Source of the DNA: Jatrophihabitans telluris
Lineage (GTDB): Bacteria > Actinomycetota > Actinomycetes > Mycobacteriales > Jatrophihabitantaceae
Assembly (NCBI RefSeq): GCF_023516435.1
Contig: NZ_CP097332.1
Coordinates: forward strand, 3,348,001-3,412,000
DNA: 64,000 nucleotides
Direction of reading: 5' to 3'
In this document: piece by piece, positions 27,513 through 35,943 of the stretch
Numbering within the stretch: position 1 is the stretch's first letter
Layout: the number at the start of each line of letters is the position of its first letter
Program-made: the position numbers and the translations under genes
Notes under the pieces: generated by a model
Databases searched by the model: none
Told to the model about the DNA's origin: nothing
The model's input: the letters and a program-made list of their open reading frames with translations, nothing else

Positions 27513-27529
27513 CCGCTCGCCCTGAGCGG
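27513..27529. terminator. Short hairpin between convergent crotonase and tagI genes
   Basis: CCGCTC-GCCCT-GAGCGG forms a 6-bp GC-rich stem with a 5-base loop immediately after the crotonase TGA. It is a plausible bidirectional terminator of the convergent pair; there is no T-run. Confidence 0.4.
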
Positions 27530-27559
27530 CTGGCGCCCGGCTGGGCGGTCGAGCAAGCG

Positions 27560-28132
27560 TCAGCCGGTGGCGCGCCAGCAGTAGGCGACGTGGTCATCGA
27601 CGATGCCGGTGGCCTGCATCGTCGCGTAGGCGGTGGTCGGACCGACGAAGACGAAACCGCGTCGTTTCAGTTCCTTCGCCAGCGCCTTGGATTCCTCGGT
27701 GACCGCCGGCACCTCGGCCAGCGTGGCCGGGCGCCGGTGCGTGGCCGGGGCGAAGGACCAGAGCAGCTCGGTCAGGCCCTCGGGGACATGGTCACCGATC
27801 GCCCGGGCGTTGTTGATCGCGGCGTCGACCTTGGCCCGGTTGCGGACGATGCCGGCGTCGGCCAGGAGCCGGTCCCGGTCACGCTCGCCGAAGCGGGCGA
27901 CCGTGTCGATATCGAATCCCGCGAACGCCGCCCGGAAATTCTCACGTTTGCGCAGGATGGTCAGCCAGGACAGACCGGACTGGAACGCCTCCAGGCACAG
28001 CCGCTCGAAGAGGGCATTGTCTCCACGAAGCGCAACGCCCCATTCGTCATCGTGATAGGCCTGGTATTCGGGTGCGCTATCACCCCAGTCGCAGCGCTTG
28101 CGACCTGGGGCCGGGTCGAGCTGGTCAGACAT
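27560..28132 (-). CDS. tag: DNA-3-methyladenine glycosylase I
   Basis: A 190-residue TagI enzyme. The zinc-binding start KRCDWG, the YHDDEWGVAL block, the LEAFQSGLSWLTILRKR helix-hairpin region, FVGPTTAYATMQATGIVDDH and the final CW match the family. It excises 3-methyladenine from alkylated DNA in base excision repair. The start (ATG 28132) overlaps the end of the DivIVA-like gene by 8 bases, so they are co-transcribed. The tag/DivIVA-like pair matches Rv1210/Rv1209 of M. tuberculosis. Confidence 0.94.
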   Translation of the reverse strand: MSDQLDPAPGRKRCDWGDSAPEYQAYHDDEWGVALRGDNALFERLCLEAFQSGLSWLTILRKRENFRAAFAGFDIDTVARFGERDRDRLLADAGIVRNRAKVDAAINNARAIGDHVPEGLTELLWSFAPATHRRPATLAEVPAVTEESKALAKELKRRGFVFVGPTTAYATMQATGIVDDHVAYCWRATG

Positions 28133-28595
28133 CTCGCCGCTCGGCCGGACGGTGCAGGGTCTCGCCGGCCTCGCCGTCGTGGCCGTCGTGGCCGTCGTGG
28201 CCGTCGTGGCCGTCGTAGCCGTCGTAGCCGTCGTAGCCGTCGTGGCCGCCAGACGCAGGCTCTTCCAGGTAGCCGTGGTCCCCGGCAGTGCGGTGTGGCG
28301 GTTGCTCTGAACCGCTCGCCCGCAACCGGGCGATCTCCTCGTCCCGGACGATGATTTCCGCGGTGAGCCGATCGATCAGGTCGTCTGTCTCACTGAACCG
28401 GTAGCCGCGAAGGGCGACCGGGATCCGGACGCGTTCCAGGTCCGTCGGTGCCATGCGGCGCCCGCTGGGCAACTCGAACGGGCGCTGGTCGGACTCGGGA
28501 CGCACGCCCAGACCGTCCGGCAGCAGCGCGAGTACGGCGTAGAAGAGCAAGCCCGCCACGACGAGCGCGATCAGCGCGTACCCGATGAAGACCAT
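28125..28595 (-). CDS. DivIVA-domain-like membrane-anchored protein with Asp-Gly repeat tail
   Basis: A 156-residue protein. An N-terminal membrane helix (VFIGYALIALVVAGLLFYAVLAL with its flanks) precedes a short DivIVA-like coiled region: TDLERVRIPVALRGYRFSETD-type sequence, then LIDRLTAEIIVRDEEIARL. The form is that of Rv1209. The C-terminal part is mostly repeats of YDG/HDG encoded by eight 9-base units. ATG 28595 is chosen; GTG 28598 is equally possible. It may localise to curved membrane at poles or septa; that is inferred from the family. It overlaps the start of tag. Confidence 0.8.
   Translation of the reverse strand: MVFIGYALIALVVAGLLFYAVLALLPDGLGVRPESDQRPFELPSGRRMAPTDLERVRIPVALRGYRFSETDDLIDRLTAEIIVRDEEIARLRASGSEQPPHRTAGDHGYLEEPASGGHDGYDGYDGYDGHDGHDGHDGHDGEAGETLHRPAERRDV
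28173..28244 (-). repeat. Eight 9-bp tandem units inside the DivIVA-like gene
   Basis: Eight consecutive copies of GCCGTCGTG or GCCGTCGTA (plus strand) encode alternating His-Asp-Gly and Tyr-Asp-Gly triplets near the C-terminus of the DivIVA-like protein. Because the unit is 9 bases, copy-number change keeps the frame. It lies about 40 bases upstream of the tag start codon. Confidence 0.95.
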
Positions 28596-28632
28596 CACCG
28601 CACGATCCTGGCACGAAAGTCTGACAGCGGAC

Positions 28633-29271
28633 TCACCCGGCCCGGGTCTGCGGGTCCGTGCCGCTTGCCGGCTCCCGTGCCTGTTCGGGCCCGGCATCGA
28701 GTGTCGGCGCGCGTCGGTGCGGCCGATCGGGTTGGAGCGCGTCGATGACCTCGAAGGCCCCGGCTACGTCGGAGACCCGGTGCAACTGCTGGTAAGCCGT
28801 CGCGCGCACGAAGCCGCGTTGGATCAGACTCTCCAGGAACACCCACAGCGGCCGGTAGAAGCCGTCGTGGTCCAGCACGATGACGGGCTTGGGGTGCATG
28901 CCGAGCGATCCGGCCGTCCAGACCTCGAAGAACTCCTCCAGAGTCCCGATACCACCGGGAAGGACGACGAACACGTCCGCGTGGGCGTCCATCACGGCCT
29001 TGCGCTCACGCATCGTGTCGACCACGAGCAGCTCGTCCGCGTCCGTGTCGGCCACTTCCTGGGCCATCAGATGCTGCGGAATCACACCCACCGTGTGCGC
29101 CCCGTGCCGTCTGGCCTCGCTCGCGACAGCACCCATCATCGACACCCGGCCGCCCCCGGAGACCAGCTGGTGGCCGCCGCGGCCGATGCGTTCGCCGACC
29201 TCAGCGGCCAGCGCGAGGAAACCGGCCTCGATGGATTCCGAGGACGAGCAGTAGACGCACACCGTTGCCAT
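28633..29271 (-). CDS. LOG family protein (nucleoside 5'-monophosphate phosphoribohydrolase), first copy
   Basis: A 212-residue protein starting MATVCVYCSSSESIE with LVSGGGRVSMMGAVA and the signature PGGIGTLEEFFEVWT. LOG proteins release cytokinin bases or related products from nucleoside monophosphates; Rv1205 of M. tuberculosis is one and occupies the same region between dapE and tagA. ATG 29271 is favoured, with AGGA eight bases upstream. The tail after residue 185 is Pro/Arg-rich. It lies 37 bases before the DivIVA-like gene on the same strand. Confidence 0.9.
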   Translation of the reverse strand: MATVCVYCSSSESIEAGFLALAAEVGERIGRGGHQLVSGGGRVSMMGAVASEARRHGAHTVGVIPQHLMAQEVADTDADELLVVDTMRERKAVMDAHADVFVVLPGGIGTLEEFFEVWTAGSLGMHPKPVIVLDHDGFYRPLWVFLESLIQRGFVRATAYQQLHRVSDVAGAFEVIDALQPDRPHRRAPTLDAGPEQAREPASGTDPQTRAG

Positions 29272-29425
29272 GGCTCCCATCCTGGCCCATCACGCCATGG
29301 GGCGCCGCTGGGCGTGCTGCCGCGGCCGGTACCGGGGCGCTCGCCGCGCTCATGCTGCCGGTGGCACGCGGGGCTCTGTTCGGGCGCGGCCGTGGTGCTA
29401 GTGGGCGTCGTTGGCGCCCGTGGCG

Positions 29426-30280
29426 CTATTGGGCGTCGTTGGCGCGGCCGGACGCTGCTTCCCGGTGGGCCGCCCGCTCGGCCAGGTCCTGGGCGGAGCG
29501 TTCCTGCTCGGCATCGACGATGATCCGCACGGCCTCATCGACACTGGAGGTCACGTGGATCAGGTCGAGGTCGGCCGCACCGACCTTGCCCTCGGGTAGC
29601 ACCGTGTTGCGGATCCAGTCGATCAGTCCGGACCAGTACTGCTCGCCGAACAGGATCACCGGGAAGCGGGTCACCTTCCGAGTCTGGACCAGGGTCAGCG
29701 CCTCGAAGAGTTCGTCCAGGGTTCCGAAACCTCCGGGCATGATCACGAAGGCCTGCGCGTACTTGACGAACATCGTCTTGCGGGCGAAGAAGTACCGAAA
29801 GTTGATGCCGACGTCGACCCAATCGTTGAGCCGTTGCTCGAAGGGCAATTCGATACCCAGGCCGATCGATGTGCCGCCCGCTTCGACGGCGCCGCGGTTG
29901 GCCGCCTCCATCGCGCCCGGGCCGCCGCCGGTGATGACCGCGTACCCGGCTCGGGCCAGGGCCGCCCCGAGCTGGCGGGTCGATTCGTAGTCGGGATGGT
30001 CCGACGTCGTCCGGGCCGAGCCGAATACCGATACGGCGCGTCCGACCTCGGCCAGCAGTCCGAATCCCTCGACGAACTCCGACTGAATTCGCAACACCCG
30101 CCAGGGATCGGTGTGCAGCCACTCGGTCGGACCACGCGAATCCAGCAGACGCTGGTCGGTAGTGCTGCTCTCCGGCGAGATCTGGGTGCGCCGGAGCACG
30201 ACCGGGCCGCGATGACGCTCTGCGGGCCGGCGGTTTCCCGAGGATCCGGCGCCGTTGCCGCGTCCGTCTTCGCTGGTCAT
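29426..30280 (-). CDS. LOG family protein (TIGR00730-type), second copy with N-terminal extension
   Basis: A 284-residue protein. Residues 1-60 are an Arg/Ser-rich extension. The LOG domain follows, with SVFGSARTTSDHPDY, VITGGGPGAMEAANRGA, FARKTMFVKYAQAFVIMPGG and the signature PGGFGTLDELFEAL. It belongs to another LOG subgroup than the neighbouring 212-residue protein, so this is an old paralog pair and not a recent duplication. The GGGPGxME and PGGxGTxxE motifs are intact, so phosphoribohydrolase activity is likely. About 250 bases of repeat-bearing DNA separate it from dapE. Confidence 0.9.
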   Translation of the reverse strand: MTSEDGRGNGAGSSGNRRPAERHRGPVVLRRTQISPESSTTDQRLLDSRGPTEWLHTDPWRVLRIQSEFVEGFGLLAEVGRAVSVFGSARTTSDHPDYESTRQLGAALARAGYAVITGGGPGAMEAANRGAVEAGGTSIGLGIELPFEQRLNDWVDVGINFRYFFARKTMFVKYAQAFVIMPGGFGTLDELFEALTLVQTRKVTRFPVILFGEQYWSGLIDWIRNTVLPEGKVGAADLDLIHVTSSVDEAVRIIVDAEQERSAQDLAERAAHREAASGRANDAQ

Positions 30281-30443
30281 GCGGCAAATGTATCCGGCAG
30301 CCGGCCGATCCCTCGGCGCGAGTCGGCGATTTCTGTGCCAGTGGGCTCAATGTTCATCTCTGTCCTGCCGAACGACAGATCTGCCAGCCGTGCGGTTCGA
30401 ACCAGCCCGACGCCAGCAAATGGGCGCGATCTGCGACGCGGAA

Positions 30444-30527
30444 CAGAACTCAGGAGGGGACCAGAGCTCAGGAGACGGGGACCAGAACCCAGGAGACGGC
30501 GATGGGAGCTCGGGTGAACGGGGACGA
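30444..30527 (+). repeat. Imperfect 21-22-bp tandem repeats between dapE and the second LOG gene
   Basis: About four imperfect copies of CAGAGCTCAGGAGACGGGGAC (plus strand; first copy from 30444) run up to the dapE stop. The unit varies between 18 and 22 bases. The gap 30281-30531 shows no other structure and no convincing reading frame. Confidence 0.7.
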
Positions 30528-30531
30528 GGAT

Positions 30532-31620
30532 TCAGGCGCCGGAGGACAGGAAGGCCAGTAATGCAACCTCCGCCGATTCGATGGCCCGCAGCGACACCCA
30601 CTCGTCCACGGTGTGGGCCAGATTCGGATCACCGGGACCGAAGTTGAGCGCCGGGATCCCCAGGGCGGAGAACCGCGCCACGTCCGTCCAGCCCAGTTTC
30701 GCCTCGGCCGGCTGGCCCAAGGCGGCCACGAAGGACTGGGCCAGCGGTTGATCCAGACCGGGGCGGGCCGCGGGCGCCGAATCGACCACCTCGAGAACGA
30801 ATCCAGCGAACACAGCTCGCAGGTGAGCCTCGGCGTCGGCCTCGGACTTGTCCGGGGCGAAGCGGTAGTTGACCGTGATCGTGCAGGAGTCCGGGATGAC
30901 GTTGCCGGCCACTCCCCCGCCGATGTACACGGCGTTGAGGCCCTCGCGGTAGGTCAGACCCTCGACCTCCACCTCGGCCGCGGAATAGCCGGCCAGCAGC
31001 TCCAGCACAGGCGCCGCGCCGTGAATCGCGTTGTCCCCCAGCCACGACCGAGCCGAGTGTGCCCGCCTACCGGTCACGGTGATCACCGCGCGAATGGTGC
31101 CCTGGCAGCCTCCCTCGACCCGGCCGTTGGTGGGCTCCAGCAGGATCGCCAGGTCGGCGCTCAACAGCTCCGGCGACGATGCGGCCACCCGATTCAGTCC
31201 GTTGCGACTGGCCTCGACCTCTTCACAGTCGTAGAAGAACCAGGTCAGATCGGCGGCCGGGTCCACCCGGCCCTCCCCCACCAGCGCCGCGGCTCGCAGC
31301 TGCAGGGCGAGGCCGGCCTTCATGTCCGAGGTCCCACACCCGTAGAGCCGGTCGCCCGCCACTCGCGAGGGCAGGTTACCGGCGATCGGAACGGTGTCCA
31401 GATGCCCCGCGAGCACGACCCGCATCGGCCGGCCCAGCTCCGTCCGGGCGATCACCACGTTGCCGTCGCGCTGCACCGACAACCGCTCGTAGCCGCGCAG
31501 GGCCGCCTCGACCGCGTCGGCCAGCGCCGCCTCGTTGCCGGACACGGATTCGGTGTCGACAAGCTGCGCGGTCAGCTGGGCGGCAGAGGCGGACAGATCC
31601 AGCGAAACGGCAGCGGTCAC
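30532..31620 (-). CDS. dapE: Succinyl-diaminopimelate desuccinylase DapE
   Basis: A 362-residue M20 metallopeptidase. Metal and catalytic residues are visible: His73 and Asp75 (AGHLDTVP), Asp99 (GTSDMKAG), the Glu pair 133-134 (DCEEVE), and the lid domain [17 protein letters not shown]. It hydrolyses N-succinyl-L,L-DAP to L,L-DAP and succinate in lysine and peptidoglycan synthesis. GTG 31620. It is divergent from dapD with 56 bases between the starts, the arrangement of Rv1202/Rv1201c, so one short region controls both. Confidence 0.94.
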   Translation of the reverse strand: MTAAVSLDLSASAAQLTAQLVDTESVSGNEAALADAVEAALRGYERLSVQRDGNVVIARTELGRPMRVVLAGHLDTVPIAGNLPSRVAGDRLYGCGTSDMKAGLALQLRAAALVGEGRVDPAADLTWFFYDCEEVEASRNGLNRVAASSPELLSADLAILLEPTNGRVEGGCQGTIRAVITVTGRRAHSARSWLGDNAIHGAAPVLELLAGYSAAEVEVEGLTYREGLNAVYIGGGVAGNVIPDSCTITVNYRFAPDKSEADAEAHLRAVFAGFVLEVVDSAPAARPGLDQPLAQSFVAALGQPAEAKLGWTDVARFSALGIPALNFGPGDPNLAHTVDEWVSLRAIESAEVALLAFLSSGA

Positions 31621-31676
31621 GGGTGCCGAGCCTAGTCGCAGCGCCGCCGACAGCCGGTTTCGTTAGGGTGAGGCCC

Positions 31677-32600
31677 GTGACTACACGCACCGCCTCCGGT
31701 TTCGGACTGGCCAGCATCGCCGCCGACGGCACCGTCCTCGATGTCTACTACCCGGCCCCGGCCCTGGGCCCGCTGGCCGACGGCCGCGCCCCGCAGGAGC
31801 TCAGCGCGCTGGCGGCCGTCGACGAGGCCCGCGGCGTGCGCACCGAGGTCGTGGCCACCGAGGTCGACCTCGATGCCGACCCGGTCGACGCCGCCGACGT
31901 GTACCTGCGCCTGCACCTGCTGTCCCACCGGCTCGTTGCGCCCCACGGCACGAACCTGACGGGGGTTTTCGGCCTGCTGGCCAACGTCGTCTGGACCAAC
32001 CACGGACCTTGCTCGGTCGCTGGTTTCGAGACGGTCAGGACGAAGCTGCGCGCCCGCGGGACGGTGACCGTGTACGGGGTCGACAAGTTCCCACGCATGG
32101 TGGACTACGTCCTGCCCACCGGCGTCCGGATCGCCGACGCCGACCGGGTTCGCCTCGGCGCTCACCTGGCCAGCGGAACCACTGTGATGCACGAGGGTTT
32201 CGTCAACTACAACGCGGGCACCCTGGGCCAGTCGATGGTCGAGGGGCGCATCTCGGCCGGAGTGGTCGTCGGCGACGGCTCGGACGTCGGCGGCGGCGCG
32301 TCCATCATGGGGACCCTGTCCGGAGGCGGCAAGGAAGTCATCACGGTCGGGCGCCGGTGCTTGATCGGCGCCAACGCCGGCATCGGGATCTCGCTCGGCG
32401 ACGATTGTGTGGTCGCCGCCGGAACCTACGTCACCGCCGGGTCGAAGGTGGTGCTGCCGGACGGCTCCACCCGCAAGGCGGCGGAGTTCTCCGGTCAGAG
32501 CGGTCTGCTGTTCTGGCAGAACTCGATCACCGGCGCCATCGAGGTCCGTCAGCGCACCGGTGAGGGCATCGCGCTCAATGCCGCGCTGCACGCCAACTGA
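31677..32600 (+). CDS. dapD: 2,3,4,5-tetrahydropyridine-2,6-dicarboxylate N-succinyltransferase DapD
   Basis: A 307-residue acyltransferase of the actinobacterial DapD type: an N-terminal domain followed by a left-handed beta-helix with the blocks [38 protein letters not shown] and [20 protein letters not shown]. It transfers succinyl from succinyl-CoA onto tetrahydrodipicolinate. GTG 31677 follows TAGGGTGAGG. The frame is open much further upstream, but that part lies antisense within dapE. Partner of dapE and dapC in this window. Confidence 0.94.
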   Translation: MTTRTASGFGLASIAADGTVLDVYYPAPALGPLADGRAPQELSALAAVDEARGVRTEVVATEVDLDADPVDAADVYLRLHLLSHRLVAPHGTNLTGVFGLLANVVWTNHGPCSVAGFETVRTKLRARGTVTVYGVDKFPRMVDYVLPTGVRIADADRVRLGAHLASGTTVMHEGFVNYNAGTLGQSMVEGRISAGVVVGDGSDVGGGASIMGTLSGGGKEVITVGRRCLIGANAGIGISLGDDCVVAAGTYVTAGSKVVLPDGSTRKAAEFSGQSGLLFWQNSITGAIEVRQRTGEGIALNAALHAN

Positions 32601-32627
32601 GGTGCGTCCCGGACGAGGAGCACCCGT

Positions 32628-33449
32628 ATGAGTCCCGGCGCCGGCCGGCGCGGCGCCGTGGCCCTGGCCGTCATCGTGGTCGTCATCGGCGGCCTGGCGT
32701 TGGGTGCCCGCACGCTGTGGCACGCCGCGCAGACCGCGGTTCAACCCTCCGGCTGCGACTTCGGCGCCTATCACGTCGAACTGAGCCGCTCGGAGAACGC
32801 GGCCCAGATGGTGAGCGTCGTACTTCGGCGCGGCCTACCCGAGCGGGCGGCTGTCCTGAGCCTGGGCGCGGCCCTTCAGGAGTCCAAGCTCGACAACATT
32901 CCCAGTGGGCAGGGCGACCGCGACTCGGTCGGGATCCTGCAGCAGCGTCCGTCACAAGGCTGGGGTACGGCCCAGAACCTGAGCGACGTCCGCTACGCCA
33001 CCGGCAAGTTCCTCGACGCCCTGGTCAAGATCGACGGCTGGAAGACCGATTCGCTGGCCGTCGTGGTGCAAAAGGTTCAGGTCTCGGCCGACGGCAGCGC
33101 CTACGCCAAGCACGAGCAGCAGGCCCAGGTGATGGCCGACGCGCTCACCGGCAAGGCCCCGGCCGCAGTCACCTGCGACTTCGACAAGCCCACCAAGGTC
33201 GCGGCCATGGCGACGGTGGTCGCTCAGTTGAAGGCCGAACTTCCCGTCGCCGCTCCGGCGGCGTCCGGCACGACCATCACGGTGCCGGGCGCCTCCTGGG
33301 CGACGGCGGCGTGGCTGGTGACCCACGCCGACCGCTACGGCATCGCGGAGGTTCGCTGCAAGGGCCAGCGCTGGCAGCGATCCGGCGGCTGGAAGGCCGA
33401 CGGGAGCGCGAGCAGCGCCGGAGTCGTCGCGACGATGGCTACGGTCTGA
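32628..33449 (+). CDS. Secreted or membrane-anchored lysozyme-like (transglycosylase-fold) protein, function unproven
   Basis: A 273-residue protein with a signal anchor (residues 9-27). The central block AALQESKLDN...DSVGILQQRPSQGWGT places Glu85 in the position of the catalytic acid of soluble lytic transglycosylases, with a GILQQ motif that matches the typical GLFQ. Homologs are common in actinobacteria and, as I recall, often carry the label 'heavy metal transporter', which nothing in the sequence supports. The C-terminal half ends in an RWQRSGGW segment that recalls short cell-wall-linked domains. Its place 27 bases after dapD (a peptidoglycan precursor gene) fits a cell-wall role, but that is inference. 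Confidence 0.7.
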   Translation: MSPGAGRRGAVALAVIVVVIGGLALGARTLWHAAQTAVQPSGCDFGAYHVELSRSENAAQMVSVVLRRGLPERAAVLSLGAALQESKLDNIPSGQGDRDSVGILQQRPSQGWGTAQNLSDVRYATGKFLDALVKIDGWKTDSLAVVVQKVQVSADGSAYAKHEQQAQVMADALTGKAPAAVTCDFDKPTKVAAMATVVAQLKAELPVAAPAASGTTITVPGASWATAAWLVTHADRYGIAEVRCKGQRWQRSGGWKADGSASSAGVVATMATV

Positions 33450-33451
33450 AC

Positions 33452-33530
33452 GGTCTGAACGGGCTGAGCGGGCTGAGCGGGCTCAGCGAGCGCAACGGGC
33501 TCAGCGGGCGCAGTGGGCTCAGCGGGCGGC
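33452..33530 (+). repeat. 9-bp tandem repeats in the gap before the histidine phosphatase
   Basis: About nine imperfect copies of a 9-base unit close to GGGCTGAGC or GGGCTCAGC fill the convergent gap just after the secreted-protein stop and run slightly into the phosphatase C-terminus. The unit size matches the coding repeats elsewhere in the window, although this stretch is mainly non-coding. Confidence 0.8.
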
Positions 33531-34118
33531 GAGCTCCTCGAACGTGCACCAACCCTGCCGGATCTCGGCGTCGCCGAGCCCGTCCGGACCGGTGTCGAAG
33601 CTGAAACAGCTGCCCTGGCCGGGCTGATCGGCCAGTCGCTCGATCGGGGTCCCGCTGAGCTTGGCCAGCAACAGCGCGCCCACACCGCCGTGGGACATGA
33701 CGACCAGCGCGCCGCCGGGGGCGTCTGCGTCGGCGTCGGTCACCAGATCCCCGACGGTGGCCACGACGCGCCGCTGAGCATCCAGCGCGGTTTCCCACCC
33801 CTTGGCCGACACGGCCGGGCGGGCGAGGAAGTCCTGGTAGTTGGCCCAGAACTCCGGCTCGGGCAGGTACCCGGTGGTGGACCGGTCGATCTCGGCCAGC
33901 CCGCCCACCAGGGTCACCTCGAGCCGCAGACTCCTACCGATGATCCGGGCGGCCTGTTCGGCTTTGACCTCAGGGCTGCTGACCAACCGGCCGACGCCCG
34001 ACAGCGAGCCCGCGACCAGGCCGGCGCGCTCTCGGCCCCGTTCGGTGAGACCCCACTCGGGTACCGGCAGCTCGGGATCGAGGCCGACCTCGGGATGAGT
34101 CAGAAAGTAGACCCGCAC
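33519..34118 (-). CDS. Histidine phosphatase (phosphoglycerate mutase-like) family protein, atypical N-terminal motif
   Basis: A 199-residue protein. Start GTG 34118 (VRVYFLTHPEVG) has GGAAGG about ten bases upstream. The usual phosphatase RHG motif is replaced by THPE, where the catalytic His is kept but the Arg is lost. The second half keeps LVVMSHGGVGALLL with the second active-site His. WGLTERGRERAGLVAGSL and RLVSSPEVKAEQTA-like sequence (VSSPEVKAEQAARI) are standard. The substrate is unknown. It lies 19 bases after the ferredoxin stop, so both are likely in one transcript. Confidence 0.82.
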   Translation of the reverse strand: MRVYFLTHPEVGLDPELPVPEWGLTERGRERAGLVAGSLSGVGRLVSSPEVKAEQAARIIGRSLRLEVTLVGGLAEIDRSTTGYLPEPEFWANYQDFLARPAVSAKGWETALDAQRRVVATVGDLVTDADADAPGGALVVMSHGGVGALLLAKLSGTPIERLADQPGQGSCFSFDTGPDGLGDAEIRQGWCTFEELAAR

Positions 34119-34137
34119 GTCGACGGGACCTTCCGGA

Positions 34138-34464
34138 TCAGTGCTCGGCGGCCTGCGGCGGCAGCGCGGCGATGAGGGGCGGGTCGAACTCGGTCCGGCC
34201 GACCTTCGAGGCGCCGCCGGGCGAGCCGAGGTCGTCGAAGAAGTCCACGTTCGCCTGGGTGTAGTCGCGCCACTTCTCGGGCAGATCGTCCTCGTAGAAG
34301 ATCGCCTCGACCGGGCAGACCGGCTCGCATGCTCCGCAGTCCACGCACTCGTCCGGGTGGATGTAGAGCATCCGGCCACCCTCGTAGATGCAATCGACCG
34401 GACACTCCTCGATGCAAGCCTTGTCCAGTACGTCGACACAGGGCTCGGCGATCACGTAGGTCAC
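34138..34464 (-). CDS. fdxA: 7Fe-8S ferredoxin FdxA
   Basis: A 108-residue ferredoxin with all expected ligands: Cys9, Cys17, Cys21 and Cys25 in the first region ([3Fe-4S] site plus one shared Cys) and the CVDCGACEPVC set Cys40, Cys43, Cys46, Cys50 for [4Fe-4S]. An acidic C-terminal half follows, as in actinobacterial FdxA. GTG 34464 follows GGGAGG by 8 bases. A soluble electron carrier, for example for cytochrome P450s or other oxidoreductases. In related genomes, fdxA is usually next to dapC; here dapC is 21 kb away. Confidence 0.95.
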   Translation of the reverse strand: MTYVIAEPCVDVLDKACIEECPVDCIYEGGRMLYIHPDECVDCGACEPVCPVEAIFYEDDLPEKWRDYTQANVDFFDDLGSPGGASKVGRTEFDPPLIAALPPQAAEH

Positions 34465-34502
34465 TGCAGTCCTCCCGAATGAAATTCGCTGCCGCGTAGG
34501 GC

Positions 34503-35537
34503 GTGTCTAGTATGCCGGTCGTGATCGATGCAGGCGCGAGGGGTCGGCGGGTCGTGGTCAGATTCCGCCGCGACGCCGCGGACGGGCGTCCCCCACTGAC
34601 CGATGCCGTCGGGCGCCTGCTGGCTGTGGACGACCGCTCGCTGATCCTGGACACGGCACGCGGGCGCCTGGAAATCCCGACCGCTGATGTTCAGTCGGCC
34701 AAGATCGTCGGCCCCGACCGGCGCGAGATGCTGTTGCTGCAGGAGCTGGCGCACCGTGGCTGGCTGGCCGCTGAGGTCGCCGAGGACGACGGGTGGGTAC
34801 TGCGCGCCAATGACGGGTGGACGCGACGCGGCAATTCGGTGCTCCCGCGAGCCATCCCGTCCGGCGACCTCGACGAGCTGCTCGGGCGCACGACGCGCTT
34901 CTACACCGAGCGGGGACTCCCGGCGCGCATCCAGGTCCCGCTGCCCGTCCGATCGGTGCTGGACGCCGAGCTCGCCGCCCGCGGCTGGACGGTCGAGACC
35001 GAGGCCCTCGTCCTCACCCGGCCGCTGATCGGAATCGAAGCCAATCCGGTCGCCGCCGCGGGCCACGCGGTGCCCACCGACGTCGAGATCGTCATCGAGC
35101 CCCGGATCAGCGCTGACTGGCTCGCCGGTTACGGGCCGTTGCCGGGATCAGGACGACAGCTGCTCGACCGTCACGACCGAGTCGGCTTCGTCTCGCTCCG
35201 ACGTCAGGGCCGGCTGGTCGGACGCGCCCGTGGCACCGTCGACGAAGGCTGGCTGGCCATCACCTCGGTCGCCGTCCCGCCGCAGATGCGCGGCTCGGGG
35301 CTGGGTCGGCTGCTGATGAGCGCCGTGCAGGACTGGGGACGCGACGCGGGCGCCACCGACGCGCACCTGCAGGTGGAGGCGTCCAATCCGGGCGCGGTCC
35401 GGTTCTATCTGAGCGGCGGATGGACCGAGCACCACCGATACCACTACCGCCTCAGTCGGTACCCGGGTCCGAGTCCTGCTCGGCTCCGTAACGCAGCCGA
35501 CCCTGGCGCGGTCCGGCCTGCAGCAGCGACGCGGTGA
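34503..35537 (+). CDS. GNAT family N-acetyltransferase with N-terminal regulatory domain
   Basis: A 344-residue protein. The first part (about 15-75) looks like a small beta-barrel (RRVVVRFRRDA...LILDTARGRLEIPTADV). The C-terminal part from about residue 195 is a GNAT domain with ITSVAVPPQMRGSGLGRLLM at about 253-272 (acetyl-CoA pyrophosphate loop) and ASNPGAVRFYLSGGWTEHHRYHYR near the end. The arrangement resembles Rv0428c of mycobacteria. GTG 34503 or ATG 34512 may be the start. The last 86 bases overlap the 3' end of the opposite-strand gene. The acceptor is unknown. Confidence 0.82.
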   Translation: MSSMPVVIDAGARGRRVVVRFRRDAADGRPPLTDAVGRLLAVDDRSLILDTARGRLEIPTADVQSAKIVGPDRREMLLLQELAHRGWLAAEVAEDDGWVLRANDGWTRRGNSVLPRAIPSGDLDELLGRTTRFYTERGLPARIQVPLPVRSVLDAELAARGWTVETEALVLTRPLIGIEANPVAAAGHAVPTDVEIVIEPRISADWLAGYGPLPGSGRQLLDRHDRVGFVSLRRQGRLVGRARGTVDEGWLAITSVAVPPQMRGSGLGRLLMSAVQDWGRDAGATDAHLQVEASNPGAVRFYLSGGWTEHHRYHYRLSRYPGPSPARLRNAADPGAVRPAAATR

Positions 35538-35943
35538 TCACACCCGCGAACAGGCCGCCCAGAATCGTCGCGAAACCCACGTAGGTGATGCCACTTCCCG
35601 ACGGGAGCAGGACATCGCCCTCGGGCCGCGGTACGACCTGCAGGGCGCCGGTGGCGATGATCCAGCCGACGACCGGGAAAACCGAGCCGACGCCGGTTCG
35701 GGTGAAGATGGCGGCCATTCGCGGCAGCGCGATGTTGCCGGCTACCGCCAGCAGCACCGCCAACGGGACGAGCGTCGTGCCGTGCCGCAGCGGAATCAGC
35801 AACATCTCGATGATCGCCGACAGGGCTCCGACCGCGGTGAACACAGCCAGTCCAGCCACGGCCAGCACCGGCGGGGGTGCGCTCTGTTCGGCCGGGGGCG
35901 AGGGATCGACGTGCTCGGCCGAGGCCATCGGGATGTCGGTCAT
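35452..35943 (-). CDS. Small integral membrane protein adjacent to mshB (DUF6113-like)
   Basis: A 163-residue protein with four hydrophobic segments ([69 protein letters not shown]). A membrane protein of this size next to mshB is a repeated pattern in actinobacteria, which suggests the DUF6113 family; I am moderately sure of that name. ATG 35943 overlaps the mshB stop (ATGA). Its C-terminal coding part overlaps the convergent GNAT gene by 86 bases. Function unknown. Confidence 0.75.
   Translation of the reverse strand: MTDIPMASAEHVDPSPPAEQSAPPPVLAVAGLAVFTAVGALSAIIEMLLIPLRHGTTLVPLAVLLAVAGNIALPRMAAIFTRTGVGSVFPVVGWIIATGALQVVPRPEGDVLLPSGSGITYVGFATILGGLFAGVITASLLQAGPRQGRLRYGAEQDSDPGTD

Noticed and set aside
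29272-29425. Small gene between the two LOG genes
   Set aside because: A plus-strand frame covers the gap but runs antisense far into the second LOG gene, has no good start and consists of imperfect GGGCGTCGTTGGCGC repeats.
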